A DNA stretch of 64,000 nt from Ktedonobacter racemifer DSM 44963 (GCF_000178855.1 NZ_ADVG01000003.1:2702183-2766182), one strand, 5' to 3'; positions 18,996 to 28,490 are shown, numbered from the stretch's first letter. The notes: generated from the sequence alone by a model not told the origin. A program made the numbers and translations.

Positions 18996-19571
18996 TCATA
19001 GCTGACTGATTACATTTTGGACAACGGCTTTCACGAATGTATCGTCAAGAGGCTCGCGAGAGAACCAACGACGATAGAAGAGAGGGCCGAGAAGGGCTGC
19101 GATCATGGTTGACGGATCGGTGCTTATCGGTATTTCGCCATTGCGCGCGGCGCGGGTGATAATCTCTTGTAATGGCGCAGCATGTCCCCTTTGAATGATG
19201 CTGTGAATCTGGGCCATGTCAGGGTCGCGCTCGGCAGCATCGATGATCGATGGCACGATCGAAGACCATCTTGCTGTACGCAAAAGTGTGGCCATGCTCG
19301 TGAGGAAAACCGTTATATCACCTTCGAAACTGCCAGTATCGGGCACGTCCTGTTTGGTGCTTATCTGGGAACAGGCATCTATCACCAGATCTGCTCGTGT
19401 TGCCCAGTGACGATAGATGGTGGTCTTCGCAACCCCGGAGCGGCGAGAAACTTCTTCGATGCTGACGCCACCCAACCCGCTTTCGGTCAAAAGCTCAGAA
19501 GTCGTCCTCAGGACACGCTCCTTTGAGCGCTGAACACGATCATCGATGGGGGAATGAGTGCTACTGTTCAT
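18996..19571 (-). CDS. TetR-family transcriptional regulator
   Basis: 191 aa from ATG 19571, chosen because GGAGGAAAGG precedes it; the frame is open further upstream but lacks a site there and would cover the operator. The N-terminal helix-turn-helix is clear: GGVSIEEVSRRSGVAKTTIY followed by HWATRADLV. The C-terminal ligand domain (about residues 80-190) resembles TetR_C proteins (FYRRWFSREPLDD). Divergent from the glyoxalase gene at 19719. Two overlapping dyads between them are probable binding sites, suggesting self-regulation and repression of the neighbour. Confidence 0.9.
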   Translation of the reverse strand: MNSSTHSPIDDRVQRSKERVLRTTSELLTESGLGGVSIEEVSRRSGVAKTTIYRHWATRADLVIDACSQISTKQDVPDTGSFEGDITVFLTSMATLLRTARWSSIVPSIIDAAERDPDMAQIHSIIQRGHAAPLQEIITRAARNGEIPISTDPSTMIAALLGPLFYRRWFSREPLDDTFVKAVVQNVISQL

Positions 19572-19642
19572 TGGTTTCCTTTCCTCCTCTGAACGAACGA
19601 CGTCTCTCTTCACCACGTCTTGACATTCTCTTTGCTCATATG

Positions 19643-19678
19643 CTACGCTACAGTAGCGTAGCGCTACAGTAGCGTAGC
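19643..19678. promoter_or_regulatory. Tandem TetR-type operator
   Basis: CTACGCTACAGTAGCGTAG at 19643-19661 is a perfect dyad about a central A. A 16-bp unit GCTACAGTAGCGTAGC is repeated in tandem (19647-19662 and 19663-19678), giving two dyad centres 16 bp apart. A TTGACA hexamer lies upstream at 19620-19625 on the plus strand. The location between divergent TetR and glyoxalase genes is typical for a repressor site. Confidence 0.8.
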
Positions 19679-19718
19679 ACAACCCACTCAAAAATGCAAT
19701 CACGAAAGGAACTCTCTT

Positions 19719-20117
19719 ATGAACTTCGTCTCGATCCGAGTCATTACCGACGACGTGAAACGCCTGGTTCACTTCTATGAACAGGTGACGGGTCTGTCAG
19801 CAAAATGGTCCACGGACGATTTTGCCGAACTGGTTTCGCCTTCGAGTATTCTGGCGATCGCGAGCACGCGAACGATGGAGCTGTTCGGGGCAAATGCCGC
19901 TCACCCAGCCGATAACCATACCGTGATCATCGAGTTTCGGGTGAATGATGTGGACCAAGAATATGAAAAGCTGAAGACCATCATCAGCGAATTTGTGAAA
20001 GAGCCGACGACCATGCCATGGGGGAATCGCTCCTTGCTGTTTCGCGACCCCGACGGCAACCTGATCAATTTTTTCACCCCAACCAGCACAGACGCCATCC
20101 AGAAATATGAACGCTAA
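19719..20117 (+). CDS. VOC/glyoxalase superfamily protein
   Basis: 132 aa. It has the paired beta-alpha-beta pattern of the vicinal oxygen chelate fold: MNFVSIRVITDDVKRLVHFY at the start, VIIEFRVNDVDQEYEKL in the middle and PWGNRSLLFRDPDGNLINFF at the end, with Glu near residue 63 and the terminal metal-site region. The exact reaction (resistance, glyoxalase or dioxygenase) cannot be told. GAAAGGAA lies ahead of the start. Likely controlled by the divergent TetR. Confidence 0.85.
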   Translation: MNFVSIRVITDDVKRLVHFYEQVTGLSAKWSTDDFAELVSPSSILAIASTRTMELFGANAAHPADNHTVIIEFRVNDVDQEYEKLKTIISEFVKEPTTMPWGNRSLLFRDPDGNLINFFTPTSTDAIQKYER

Positions 20118-20130
20118 GTACAGACTATTA

Positions 20131-21345
20131 TGAGTGTGTTCCGAGTTTGTGTTCGAGTTTCTCAATGGTATAAGACTATTTGATCGGCCTGGCCGTCTGG
20201 TTATAGTAGGCAATAAAGTCCGAGGTGGCCTGCTCCAAGGCGCCAGTGCTGAGAAAATGCTTGGGTTGCAAGAGTGTGCGTTGCAAAATGCTAAACCAAA
20301 TCTCAATCTGATCGAGCCAGGAGGCATTGACAGGCAACCAAGCAACCTGAATGCTGAGCTGACCGTTCAAGGCTCTCTCTTGCTCTTCCAACCAGCGAGC
20401 CAATTGCTTGGGCGCGTGAGTGGGCCCATTGTCCAAAATCAAGATCACGCGTTGAACCTTTCTCCGCTGCGCTTCGAGAATGATCGCTTCCTCCAGGAAG
20501 GACCGAAAGTCTACAAAGCGCTTGCGAGTCAGGCATTTTCCATAGACGTGTCCATCGGCCACCGAGAGGCCAGCGAACAAGTGTCGTGCTCCACGACGAT
20601 GGTAGCGAGCTTCGTGCAGCACGGGCTTGTCGGCACAAGCAGGACGAGGAGGCTGCTCTCCTTGGCGGGCTTGAATGGAGGTTTTCTCATCCACGCACAC
20701 CAGCCAGGTTCCTTCTCGCAGCAAGCTGGGTGCTTGCGCATACCATTGCAACACCGGACGAGCGCGTTCCAGGAACGTCTCTGGGTTCTGGATGTGTTGC
20801 CAGGCATGATAGCGCCAGGGACGGATACGTTCGGCAGAGAGCCAGCGAGCGATGGTGCTGGCCGAAACGGCGGGCAACTGAGGCGAAGTCGCCACTAGGC
20901 GCGCCAATGCGCTTCGACTCCAGCGAGCCAGCGGAACCTGATGCTGCTGCGGCAAGCTACATGCCACGGCGGTCGCTTGCGCGCGCGTTTCCGGGGGGAA
21001 AACGCCTCGGCGCTCCTGGACGGGGCGCATCGTCGAGTGAGTGAGTGGTGTTCCACCGTTGCCGCCACTTGCGCACCAATCGATCGCTGGTCTGGGCGGC
21101 CTGGGCGATCTGCTGGTTACTCCACTCTGGACGCTCATGGGCCAACAAGACAATTCGGGCGCGGGTTGCCAGGCTTTGCCCGGTGGTGTGAGCTCGAACC
21201 AGCCGGCGCAGGTTTTCTTGCTCTTCATTGCTCAATGCAATCGGATGGCTTGGTTTGGGACCTCTCATGGTTTCCTCCTCCCAAGCCCAATCTACCTCAC
21301 TTTTTTGCTGTCGTCAATCTCGGAATGAATTTGTGATCGGCTGTA
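20131..21345 (-). mobile_element. IS630-family element
   Basis: The left end is near TATGAGTGTGTTCCGAG at 20129 and the right end near CTCGGAATGAATT at 21319-21331. The ends share TTCCGAGxTT. IS630 elements duplicate TA, and TA is present at both candidate borders. The end positions are approximate. Confidence 0.6.
20176..21268 (-). pseudogene. IS630-family transposase, one frameshift
   Basis: The N-terminal frame starts MRGPKPSHPIALSNEEQENL with helix-turn-helix WSNQQIAQAAQTSDRLVRKW. Near 21000, at a run of six G (plus strand), the frame changes by one base. The second frame carries WLVCVDEKTS, VILILDNGPTHAPKQL and VAWLPVNASWLDQIE, the IS630 DDE region. It may be a one-base mutation, a read error, or programmed frameshifting, which some IS630 members use. 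Confidence 0.8.
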
Positions 21346-21803
21346 CTAAGAATCGCCCACTTGCACCTGACCATGGTGGGGGCTACGTTATCGGGCGCAT
21401 TGTGCATCCCAAAGGGCCAATGCATTGACGGCGTACTCCCCTATCTTGGCGAACAGCTCGTGCACCAGCGGGTGCCACCAACGCCCGTAAGGATCTAATT
21501 ACTTTTTACGCTCTTATGCGTTTATATAGATGTATTTGACTTTGGTTGCAGGACAGTCGCTGCGAGGGCACCACGCGCAGCGGCCGTCCTGTTTTACTTT
21601 TTGGTGGCCTCATACGTCTTATAGGTTAAGTGTATTGTGTTTGTATGCAGAGAGACCGCTGCGCCTGGCATTAGGCGCAGCGGTCTCTCTGCGTTCATTT
21701 TGGGACATATGTTCGTCTATAGAGATGAGTGTTCTTCCTGTATGTACGGAGCGGGAAAGCCGTACATGTAGACCTGGTTGTGGCATAGATACAAAGAAGC
21801 GCC
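21346..21803. other. Gap with two related strong hairpins
   Basis: No gene seen. Hairpin one at 21551-21589 pairs GGACAGTCGCTGCG with CGCAGCGGCCGTCC and is followed by TGTTTTACTTTTT. Hairpin two at 21647-21692 is a perfect 20-bp stem with a 6-nt loop. Both share the GCTGCG/CGCAGC core. Confidence 0.6.
21647..21692. terminator. Perfect 20-bp hairpin
   Basis: Arms 21647-21666 (GCAGAGAGACCGCTGCGCCT) and 21673-21692 are exact inverses with a loop of GGCATT. Only a short T-rich stretch (GTTCATTTTG) follows, so it may be a terminator or a structural RNA element. Confidence 0.6.
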
Positions 21804-21965
21804 GGTAGTGTTGCAAAAAATTAAAGCTCAGCAAATCGAGGGTCTATATGAGCATAGGCCATGAGGAAAAGATGCAGAACATTCACCTTTTTCTCTGCGA
21901 CAATGTTTCTTGTGCTGTAATTACTCACTCTATTTTTTCAGCTCAAAATTTTTTGCAACACTACC
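21804..21965. mobile_element. MITE, family B copy 1 (162 bp)
   Basis: Begins GGTAGTGTTGCAAAAAATT and ends with the inverse, AATTTTTTGCAACACTACC. It encodes no protein. A second, partial copy starts at 22555. No target duplication is obvious. Confidence 0.8.
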
Positions 21966-21981
21966 TACTTTTGTTCAATGT

Positions 21982-22278
21982 CTATGATTGAAGATCGAAG
22001 TCGATAATGCTCTCGCTGATCGCTACCAATCCCGCACCGGCTTCCTGGTGCGTTGGGTTCTCTGCGTACACCTTGAGCGCTGACTCGTTCTCAAAGTGCA
22101 TCACGAAGCCATGGGTGTAGCCACAATAGGCCTGACTAGTGTTAAGATTCGCGCCCAGCGTCACATCGGAGATCTCTGGGATCACATTGCGAAGATCTTC
22201 GATGCGCTTCAAGGCTGCACTGGCCTGCTCTTCTGTCGTTCTTGGCTTGAGTTTCAGTAGTACAACGTGCGTGATCAT
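21982..22278 (-). CDS. Dabb (stress-responsive A/B barrel) protein
   Basis: 98 aa, MITHVVLLKLKPRTTEEQ onward, with the Dabb hallmarks VVLLKLKP, TLGANLNTSQ and the FVMHFENESALKVYAENPTH segment, and His near the end of the second half. Dabb proteins are dimeric alpha+beta barrels. ATG 22278 is preferred over 22284 because AAGGAGG directly abuts the latter. It follows, by about 10 bp, the remnant of a TPR protein gene, with which it was probably co-transcribed. Confidence 0.85.
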   Translation of the reverse strand: MITHVVLLKLKPRTTEEQASAALKRIEDLRNVIPEISDVTLGANLNTSQAYCGYTHGFVMHFENESALKVYAENPTHQEAGAGLVAISESIIDFDLQS

Positions 22279-22289
22279 CGTCATCCTCC

Positions 22290-22553
22290 TTAATTGCTGA
22301 ATCGCTGTTGTGCATCATGCACATATTCCTGAATCGCACGCCCTTGCGCATTACCAGGCTTCGTTGCCTGGATGGCCGAGGCCAACTTCGATAAACGTGG
22401 TAGCACCTGGAGCTGTCGTGTCTCCACTGCCTTGTCAACGGCCTGCATGGCATACTGCTCCGCCTGGTCCATGTCGCCAAGCGTCGTGTAGATCTTTGAA
22501 GCATCACAGAATGCGCTGGCGCGCCGATTGTCCGAGAGATCACTCATGTGCAT
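22290..22553 (-). pseudogene. C-terminal fragment of TPR protein
   Basis: 87 codons: SAFCDASKIYTTLGDMDQAE and QYAMQAVDKAVET form TPR-like helices, followed by VLPRLSKLASAIQ. Proteins of this kind are commonly the tail of an XRE-type regulator with a TPR domain. The 5' part is missing: the frame runs into the family B repeat beginning at 22555, so the ATG near 22553 is probably fortuitous. Confidence 0.6.
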
Positions 22554-22554
22554 A

Positions 22555-22612
22555 GGTAGTGTTGCAAAAAATTAAAAATCAGCAAATCAAGAGTGTATAT
22601 GAACGGAGTCTA
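22555..22612. repeat. MITE family B, partial copy
   Basis: GGTAGTGTTGCAAAAAATT then AATCAGCAAATC, matching the left part of the element at 21804. The right half is not found; the copy is broken by the ISL3 element that follows. Confidence 0.7.
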
Positions 22613-24428
22613 TGTAAATGTGATTACTTGATGGCGGCAAGGTTCTTTCTCACTTTCCGTGAAAAGGTCAAGCACAATGAAGGACTCGCTGGCGGAGTAG
22701 GTCAAATTCAGCCCGTCCGTACATTTGTCGTTTGATCAATTTCAGGCGATTCACATGTCCTTCAACCATTCCGTTGTTCCATTCCAAAGTGAAGGCTGCT
22801 ACGACAGCCTTCCAGTCCTTGCGAAGCCCAGCGACAAAACTATGTAGTTCGGGACACGAGCTTTGAAGAGCTTGTTGTGACCAGTCGTCAAGTTGATCAG
22901 CACGACGGTGGTGGAGCATCTCCCGAAACTGCTGGACGAGTTGGTAGATCAAAGCCAGGTCAGCACTGCGGTCTAAGATTTTCTGCAGATCTTGCTGTTC
23001 TTCTCGTTGTAAGTCGGTAGGAGAGCGTAAAAACAGGAAACGCACTTGCTTGACGGTCAGCGTTCGAACAGCAGGAGGTATCGGAGTAGCAGGCAAACGG
23101 GCCCCGGTGCGCAGACACACGAGATACTTATTGACTGAAGCATAGCTTCCCTTGTAGCCAAGAGTTGTGAGTTCCCGAAACAGATGAGAGGCATTGTGTA
23201 CCCCTGCCTGCCATCGCTCCCAGAGGTAGGAGTGATACGCCTCCAGTTTGGTTCGCTCGGCACGGCGGCGCTTTTTCTCTGGAAAGCACGGTGCGGCAAG
23301 AAAGCGTTCAATGGTTCTGCGATGGACACCAATGCGAGAGGCAATTTCTGCAATTTTGAAGCCTTGTTTACGCAGGGCGATAGCCTGCTCATAGCGTTCC
23401 TGACGCTCTTGGCGCTGTGCTAAACGGATCCCCTCAGCCTTTTTGCTGGGTGCAGGACGGATCTCACTGAGAACTGGAGGCTGTGGGGGGGATGCTTGCC
23501 CCTCCCTTTGGGCATCTGGCCTAGGCTCTTCCGTGAAGCGAAGACACCCTTTGTTTCGGTCAAGAATGGGTTCAAGTGCATCTCCCAAATTCTTGACCCG
23601 CGTGAAAACGGTCTGCCACCTGAATGGCTTGAGGAGCTCCCTGTCGGGCTGCATCGGCATACTCAGTACTGCGATCTCGACTGACAATCTCCACACTGGG
23701 ATGCGCCTTCAGCCAGGTGATGACCGAGTCGGCCTCCCGGTCAGGGAGGAGATCAATAGGAATATGCCGTTCCAGATCGCAAAGAATTGTGCCATACCGA
23801 CGTCCTTTGCGCCATGCCCACTCGTCCATCCCAACAACCCGTGGCGGCACTGGATCAGGAACTGCAGAGCGGCGAATGAGACGCAACAGGGTCTGCAAAC
23901 TTGCAGGCATCCGAAGCTTTTCCGCCAGATGAGCTCCTGGCTTTCCTCCCAGGGCAAATGCTACCTCGCGTAACACATTGGCCTGTCGCGAGGTGCGACG
24001 AGCATATGGGAGCGCAAACGTGGGAAATTGCTCTGCAAACGTCTTGCGCGGGCAGGTGGCCTCATCACAGAAAAAGCGGCGAACCTGCAGATGCAGACGA
24101 ACCACCTGCGCCTGGCAAGGTAAGTCAGCAAGCGTACGCATATATCGGCTGTGAACACGTCTAGAGATCTGATGACACCCAGGGCAAGTACCTTCTGCCT
24201 GAGAAGATCGTACGTGCAAAAGCAAAGTATCCTTCTCCCAGGAGACCACTTCTAGCAAGAGGTCATTGGAAGAAGGAAAGACGAACGGAGAGATCATGGA
24301 ATGTGAGTATCTTTCTTCGTGGGGAACAAGTGGAACAAAACTTTTGCTGGATCTTATTCTATCACTCATCCCTTTTCACGGAAAGTGAGAAAGAACCATT
24401 TTGCCGCCATCAAGTAATCACATTTACA
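22613..24428 (-). mobile_element. ISL3-family element with long inverted ends
   Basis: Left end TGTAAATGTGATTACTTGAT through GGTTCTTTCTCACTTTCCGT to about 22666. The right end at 24371-24428 is the inverse, with a 3-base insertion. The core ISL3-like repeat is GGTTCTTTCTCACTTTCC. The outer 28 bp may belong to the element or to an inverted target. It separates a MITE fragment from an IS1634 fragment. Confidence 0.75.
22668..24297 (-). pseudogene. ISL3-family transposase, one frameshift
   Basis: The N-terminal frame from ATG 24297 (MISPFVFPSSNDLLLEVVSW) holds the zinc finger CPGCHQISRRVHSRY with a second Cys pair, CDEATCPRKTF, and the DDE start VVGMDEWAWRKGRRYGTI and SRDRSTEYADAA. Near 23600, at GCGGGTC, one extra G shifts the frame; the second frame gives VKNLGDALEP, a helix-turn-helix GFKIAEIASRIGVHRRTIER and EWNNGMVEGHVNRLKLIKRQ. 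Removing one base restores a typical ISL3 protein of about 540 aa. Confidence 0.85.
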
Positions 24429-25479
24429 ATACGGGAAACCACGCTAAGGAAAGGTTGCGCAACGTTATCTGTCAGGGGGCAGAGAGTGGAGGGTACAGTG
24501 AAGCCAACATGAAACGCTACAATGAGGCCAACATCAGATGGATCAGTCGCGTGCCAGGAACCTTCACGGAGGCCAAAGAGGCTGTGCAAGAAGAACCGGG
24601 AGTGTGGCACCTGTTCGCAGATGGATCAGGGAAGTATAGCGCACGCATCATGGATCTGCCACAAGGGAAAGAGCGATGGGTCATTATCCACACGGATGCC
24701 GGAGAACAGGCAGCAAGAGTCCAGATGGAAAAGAAGGTAAGGAACTCCCAGGAGCAGTGGGAAAAACGACTCTGGCACCTGTCCACGCAGAATTTTGCCT
24801 GTGAGAAGGATGCCCAACATGTATGGCAACAGACACTGAAAGGCAAACCGTCCTACTTGGTGGCAACTTTTACGTTGCGAGAAGAGGGACGGTATCAGCA
24901 CAAAGGACGCCCAAAAAAGGACGCTTCGCCTGAAACTACCGTCTGGTATCTGACCCCTACTTTGCTGGTAGATCAGGGAGAAGTGGAAGCACAGATCAAA
25001 CAGCAGGCTCGCTTTCTTGTCGCAACCAACGTGATCGAGGAACAAGACCTCTCCCATGAGCAGATCTTTCATACCTACAAGGAGCAAGGAGGTGTGGAAC
25101 GGGGCTTCCGCTTTCTCAAAGACCCACTGTTTCTGGCTTCCTCTATCTTCGTCAAGAAACCGGAGCGCATTATGGCTTTGAGCTTCATCATGGTGCTTTG
25201 TCTGTTGGTCTATCGCTTAGCTGAACAACTCCTGCGCCACCAACTGGTGCAGGCCGAACAAACCTTTCCTAACCAGCTCAATAAGCCAACCAATCGCCCA
25301 ACCATGCGCTGGATGTTTCAGTGTTTTGAGGGCATTGATCTCTTATACATCCGCATGGGTTCACGCTTCCAAACCCAGATTTTGGGGCTACAAGCTCTCC
25401 ATCGGCAGGTGCTTGCTCTGCTTGGCCCTGCCTATTCCCAATGCTATCTGTTTTCTCCGTAAACTGCGCTATGTGGAAT
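24429..25479 (+). pseudogene. IS1634-family transposase, C-terminal half
   Basis: The frame reads IRWISRVPGTFTEAKEAV, GRPKKDASPETTVWYLTP, then FLVATNVIEEQDLSHEQIF and YKEQGGVERGFRFLKDP (the catalytic Glu region of IS4-superfamily enzymes), ending at 25462. The N-terminal half is missing, cut by the ISL3 element. The terminal repeat ACTGCGCTATGTGGAAT follows to 25479. Confidence 0.85.
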
Positions 25480-25515
25480 CTCATGCGCATATTTATAGAT
25501 GAAGGAACATGCACG

Positions 25516-26094
25516 ATGTCTGATTTGATTGATGTTCTCTCTGCTTCAGGTCTCAGAACTGGCGAAATTCTCCCGCGAGCGGAGATCCATCGCCTAGGGA
25601 AGTACCATCGAGCTGTGCATCTTTACCTCTTGAACTCCAATAAAGAAGTTTTGCTTCAGAGGCGTGCTCTTACCGTTGATCACTTTCCAGGATTTTTTGG
25701 TATCTCTGTCACCGGGCATGTGAGGGCAGGGGAGTGTAGCTCCGATTGCGTCAGGCGAGAGGTAGAAGAGGAGCTAGGCATCAAGAGTTCTCAGTTGCAG
25801 TTTGATTTTCTGTTTTCGTTTTTTCAGGAGGCCATCTTGAATGAAACGTATATTGATCGGCAGTTTCATGATGTCTATGTCACTCGTGCAGATATTCAAC
25901 CTGAGAGTATACAATTTGATCGTTCAGAAGTATCTGAGGTCAAATTTGTCCCGTTTGAACGTTTTCGAGCAATGGCTCTCGGCGAATCGGCTGATCTCGC
26001 TCCAGTTTACGCACATGAGTGCCAGGATCTCGTCTATTTCTTGAGCGCCAATAGGTTCTACCTATTCGCTGACTCCACATCTCTACAATCATGA
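25516..26094 (+). CDS. Nudix hydrolase, IPP-isomerase-like subgroup
   Basis: 192 aa from ATG 25516 (AAGGA 9 nt upstream). The Nudix box is complete: GHVRAGE, then RREVEEELGI, matching GX5EX7REUXEEXGU. The preceding HLYLLNSNKEVLLQRRAL and the His-rich IDRQFHDVYVTR strand resemble the YfcD/isopentenyl-diphosphate isomerase-like branch. It would hydrolyse a nucleoside-diphosphate-linked or related substrate with Mg; substrate unknown. It lies between two copies of an IS1634 end in the same orientation (25446-25479 and 26139-26170). Confidence 0.85.
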   Translation: MSDLIDVLSASGLRTGEILPRAEIHRLGKYHRAVHLYLLNSNKEVLLQRRALTVDHFPGFFGISVTGHVRAGECSSDCVRREVEEELGIKSSQLQFDFLFSFFQEAILNETYIDRQFHDVYVTRADIQPESIQFDRSEVSEVKFVPFERFRAMALGESADLAPVYAHECQDLVYFLSANRFYLFADSTSLQS

Positions 26095-26138
26095 GAGGGC
26101 TACCATTCTCATGTGAACCACTCCACCCACAATGCTAT

Positions 26139-26170
26139 TTTTTCTCTCTGTAAACTGCGAAATGTGGGAT
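26139..26170 (+). repeat. Solitary IS1634-type terminal repeat
   Basis: TCTGTAAACTGCGAAATGTG followed by GGAT repeats the end of the IS1634 remnant at 25446-25479 and is the inverse of the end at 2772. No transposase is attached on this side. Confidence 0.65.
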
Positions 26171-26252
26171 AGGTGGACATCGTGCCCATTTCGACGAGGG
26201 AGAAGGATTTGTGCTATAATGGGCGGAGAACGAGAGAGAAAGAAGCACGATC

Positions 26253-26726
26253 ATGCCAAAGAACCCATCTCGCGAGGCGATCCTCTTCTGTCGTTATATT
26301 TTGAGTTCGCTCGATCGTCTGGTGCAATGCCTTGATGGACTTGACGAAAACCAGCTCAACTGGCAACCCCCTGCTCCACATGCCAACAGCCTTTACACCT
26401 TAGTCGTTCACACGCTAGGGAATGCAGAAGAAAATCTCCTCTTGACGCTGTTTGACCAACCGAGTTCGCGCAATCGCGAGCAGGAATTTGTGATGAAAGG
26501 CCAGTCAGCAGATGCATTGATCGCCCAGTGGCAAGCCTTACGTGAACGGTTGCAGAAGACCCTCCTGAGCCTTTCCTCGGGCGACTTAGAACAGGAGCAT
26601 CTCCATCCCCGTCGTGGCTCCATCACCGGGCTTGATATTCTTATTGTGGTCGCAAGACACGCGGCTGAACATTTGGGACAAGCAGAATTAACTCGTGACT
26701 TAGTGCTTGCTTCAACTCCCCGTTAG
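26253..26726 (+). CDS. DinB-family protein
   Basis: 157 aa four-helix bundle protein. The motifs WQPPAPHANSLYTLVVHTLG (metal His in the second helix) and VVARHAAEHLGQAELTRDL (C-terminal HxxxH) are typical of DinB/YfiT metal-binding proteins, many of which act as thiol-dependent transferases. AAAGAAG lies ahead of the start, a weak ribosome site. A single-gene unit. Confidence 0.88.
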   Translation: MPKNPSREAILFCRYILSSLDRLVQCLDGLDENQLNWQPPAPHANSLYTLVVHTLGNAEENLLLTLFDQPSSRNREQEFVMKGQSADALIAQWQALRERLQKTLLSLSSGDLEQEHLHPRRGSITGLDILIVVARHAAEHLGQAELTRDLVLASTPR

Positions 26727-27072
26727 GCACCTTTCGGCTCATTCATATGTACCCCTAGGAACTTGCTCCCCGCCGTGTAGCACGGGAAGTCTTAATCCAT
26801 TCCCCAATCTCATTGCGCATCCCGTGGGTTATTCAACATGCGTCCTCCTCGCCCTTTGGCTGAAACCCTGTCAAACTGTTCACTGTCCTTCATTTCTTTA
26901 CGCCCAAGGAGGAGAAGTGCTTGTATCCTCTATGTTTCCTCTTCTAAATATGCTACCCTATGGAGGGTGAGGTGAAAGACCCCAAAGAAACACATCAGTG
27001 TGCGACGAGACTTGCTATGATGATCCTCTCGGAGGCAATCAGGCAATTGGAAGAAAGGAGGAAGCGGCAAAC
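26727..27072. other. Gap upstream of phoU
   Basis: 346 bp without a gene. It contains one copy of a dispersed 20-bp repeat at 26809-26828 (CTCATTGCGCATCCCGTGGG). No promoter is clear, although GGAGG-like sites precede the phoU start. Confidence 0.5.
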
Positions 27073-27864
27073 ATGTCACGTTCGATTCTCGAGAAAGAAT
27101 TGCAAGAACTGGATGTGCACATTCTCTGCCTTGGAACAATGGTGGATGAGGCCCTGGAGAGAGCATTGGAGGCCTTGGCGGCTGGTGACCTGGCAAAAGC
27201 TGGGATGGTCATCGAAAATGATGCGCGTATCGATAGCCTGAGAACCGCAGTTGAGGAACGTGCCATCCGTCTCTTAACCCTACAGCAACCATTGGGTGGG
27301 TGCGACCTGCGCTACCTGGCCTCGGTACTCTCAATCGTGGGTGACCTGGAGCGCGCTGGCGATGGAGCAGCGGGCATTGCTCAGAACATCCTGCGTATGG
27401 CGCCGTTGCGCGGAGATGCGATGCCCCATGTCAAAATGGAGATAGCGGGCATGAAGGATGCGGACAGTGGGCACACCATTACGGAAGCTTCGATCATGAA
27501 AGACATGCTTGCCCTGGGGGAAGAGGCACGCCGCGTCTTGCAGGGCACCATGAACGCCTTCAAGGATCGTGATGTGAAGGCTGCACGCTACATCTGGGAA
27601 GAAGATGATGTCGTCGATGTGCGTTACCACACGGTGCGCCATGACTTGATGACCATGATGGCAGGCGCGCACGCGATTCCAGCCCTGCGCAACGACTCCT
27701 TGATCCTGCAGCGTACCACCTATCTCCTCTGGATAGCTCATAAGTTGGAGCGCGTTGGGGACCACTGCTCCAATGTATGTGAACGCTTGCTCTTTATTGT
27801 CGAGGGCGATTCCTACGTGCAAAATCTTCCCCAGCAGAACAAAGGTACCCAGCCACAGGCATAG
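27073..27864 (+). CDS. phoU: PhoU-family phosphate regulator
   Basis: 263 aa from ATG 27073, with AAAGGAGG 11 nt upstream; an earlier in-frame start lacks a site and adds non-conserved residues. Two PhoU three-helix repeats are visible: GDLERAGDGAAGIAQNIL near residue 95 and AHKLERVGDHCSNVCERLL near residue 235, each with the E/DxxxD metal-binding pattern. PhoU dampens phosphate uptake by acting on the Pst transporter and PhoR-type sensor. A disrupted phosphate-type permease lies 2.4 kb downstream on the other strand, but no pst genes are seen. The central insertion (MKDADSGHT) makes it longer than the usual 220-240 aa. Confidence 0.93.
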   Translation: MSRSILEKELQELDVHILCLGTMVDEALERALEALAAGDLAKAGMVIENDARIDSLRTAVEERAIRLLTLQQPLGGCDLRYLASVLSIVGDLERAGDGAAGIAQNILRMAPLRGDAMPHVKMEIAGMKDADSGHTITEASIMKDMLALGEEARRVLQGTMNAFKDRDVKAARYIWEEDDVVDVRYHTVRHDLMTMMAGAHAIPALRNDSLILQRTTYLLWIAHKLERVGDHCSNVCERLLFIVEGDSYVQNLPQQNKGTQPQA

Positions 27865-27989
27865 ACCATTCGCAAGATATGAGATATGGTATATTAAAAG
27901 CACATCAGGAAAGATTTCCTTGATGCCGCCTGTCCTTGTACGCTGAGGATAGATACACATCGTATGGAAGCACGAAACAGGAACACCCT

Positions 27990-28490
27990 ATGTTGGTACG
28001 AAAACTGACGGAAAACGATCTGGAAGCCGTCTGGACCCTTCGCTTACAATCGGTGAAGGATCATCCAGAGGTATTTAGTTTAACCTATGAAGAAACGCTT
28101 GCTCAGGGCAAAGAGCCCATCCTGCAACGCCTTCGTCAAGGGAACAGGATGTTTTACCTCGGAGCTTTTAAAGAGGGATTAGTTGGGATGGTCCGGTTTA
28201 GTCGAGAAGAAGGTCTCAAACTCCGGCATCAAGGGTCGGTCGCCAGTGTGTACGTCCTGCCGGAAAAACGTGGGCGCGGGATAGGCAGAGCATTGATGCA
28301 GGAACTCATCGCTCAGGCGAAGCAATTGGATGGATTGGAACAACTCCACCTCAGTGTTTTAACCACGAATCTCGCCGCCCGCCGGTTGTATCAGTCCTTC
28401 GGCTTTGAGGTCTATGGAACAGCACCACGAGTGATCAAATTTGGTGAGCAGTATTTGGATGAAGATCTCATGATGTTCTACTTCCGGTAA
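27990..28490 (+). CDS. GNAT-family N-acetyltransferase
   Basis: 166 aa. ATG 27990 gives the usual start MLVRKLTENDLEAVWTLR. Acetyl-CoA motif A is YVLPEKRGRGIGRALMQEL (R/QxxGxG/A), followed by LHLSVLTTNLAARRLYQSFG (motif B), as in ribosomal-protein or small-molecule acetyltransferases. Substrate not predictable. Follows phoU by 125 bp on the same strand. Confidence 0.9.
   Translation: MLVRKLTENDLEAVWTLRLQSVKDHPEVFSLTYEETLAQGKEPILQRLRQGNRMFYLGAFKEGLVGMVRFSREEGLKLRHQGSVASVYVLPEKRGRGIGRALMQELIAQAKQLDGLEQLHLSVLTTNLAARRLYQSFGFEVYGTAPRVIKFGEQYLDEDLMMFYFR

Noticed and set aside
20176..21268. Programmed frameshift in IS630 as an established fact
   Set aside because: The slip direction (+1) and the six-base run equally fit a mutation or sequencing error, so it is listed only as a possibility.
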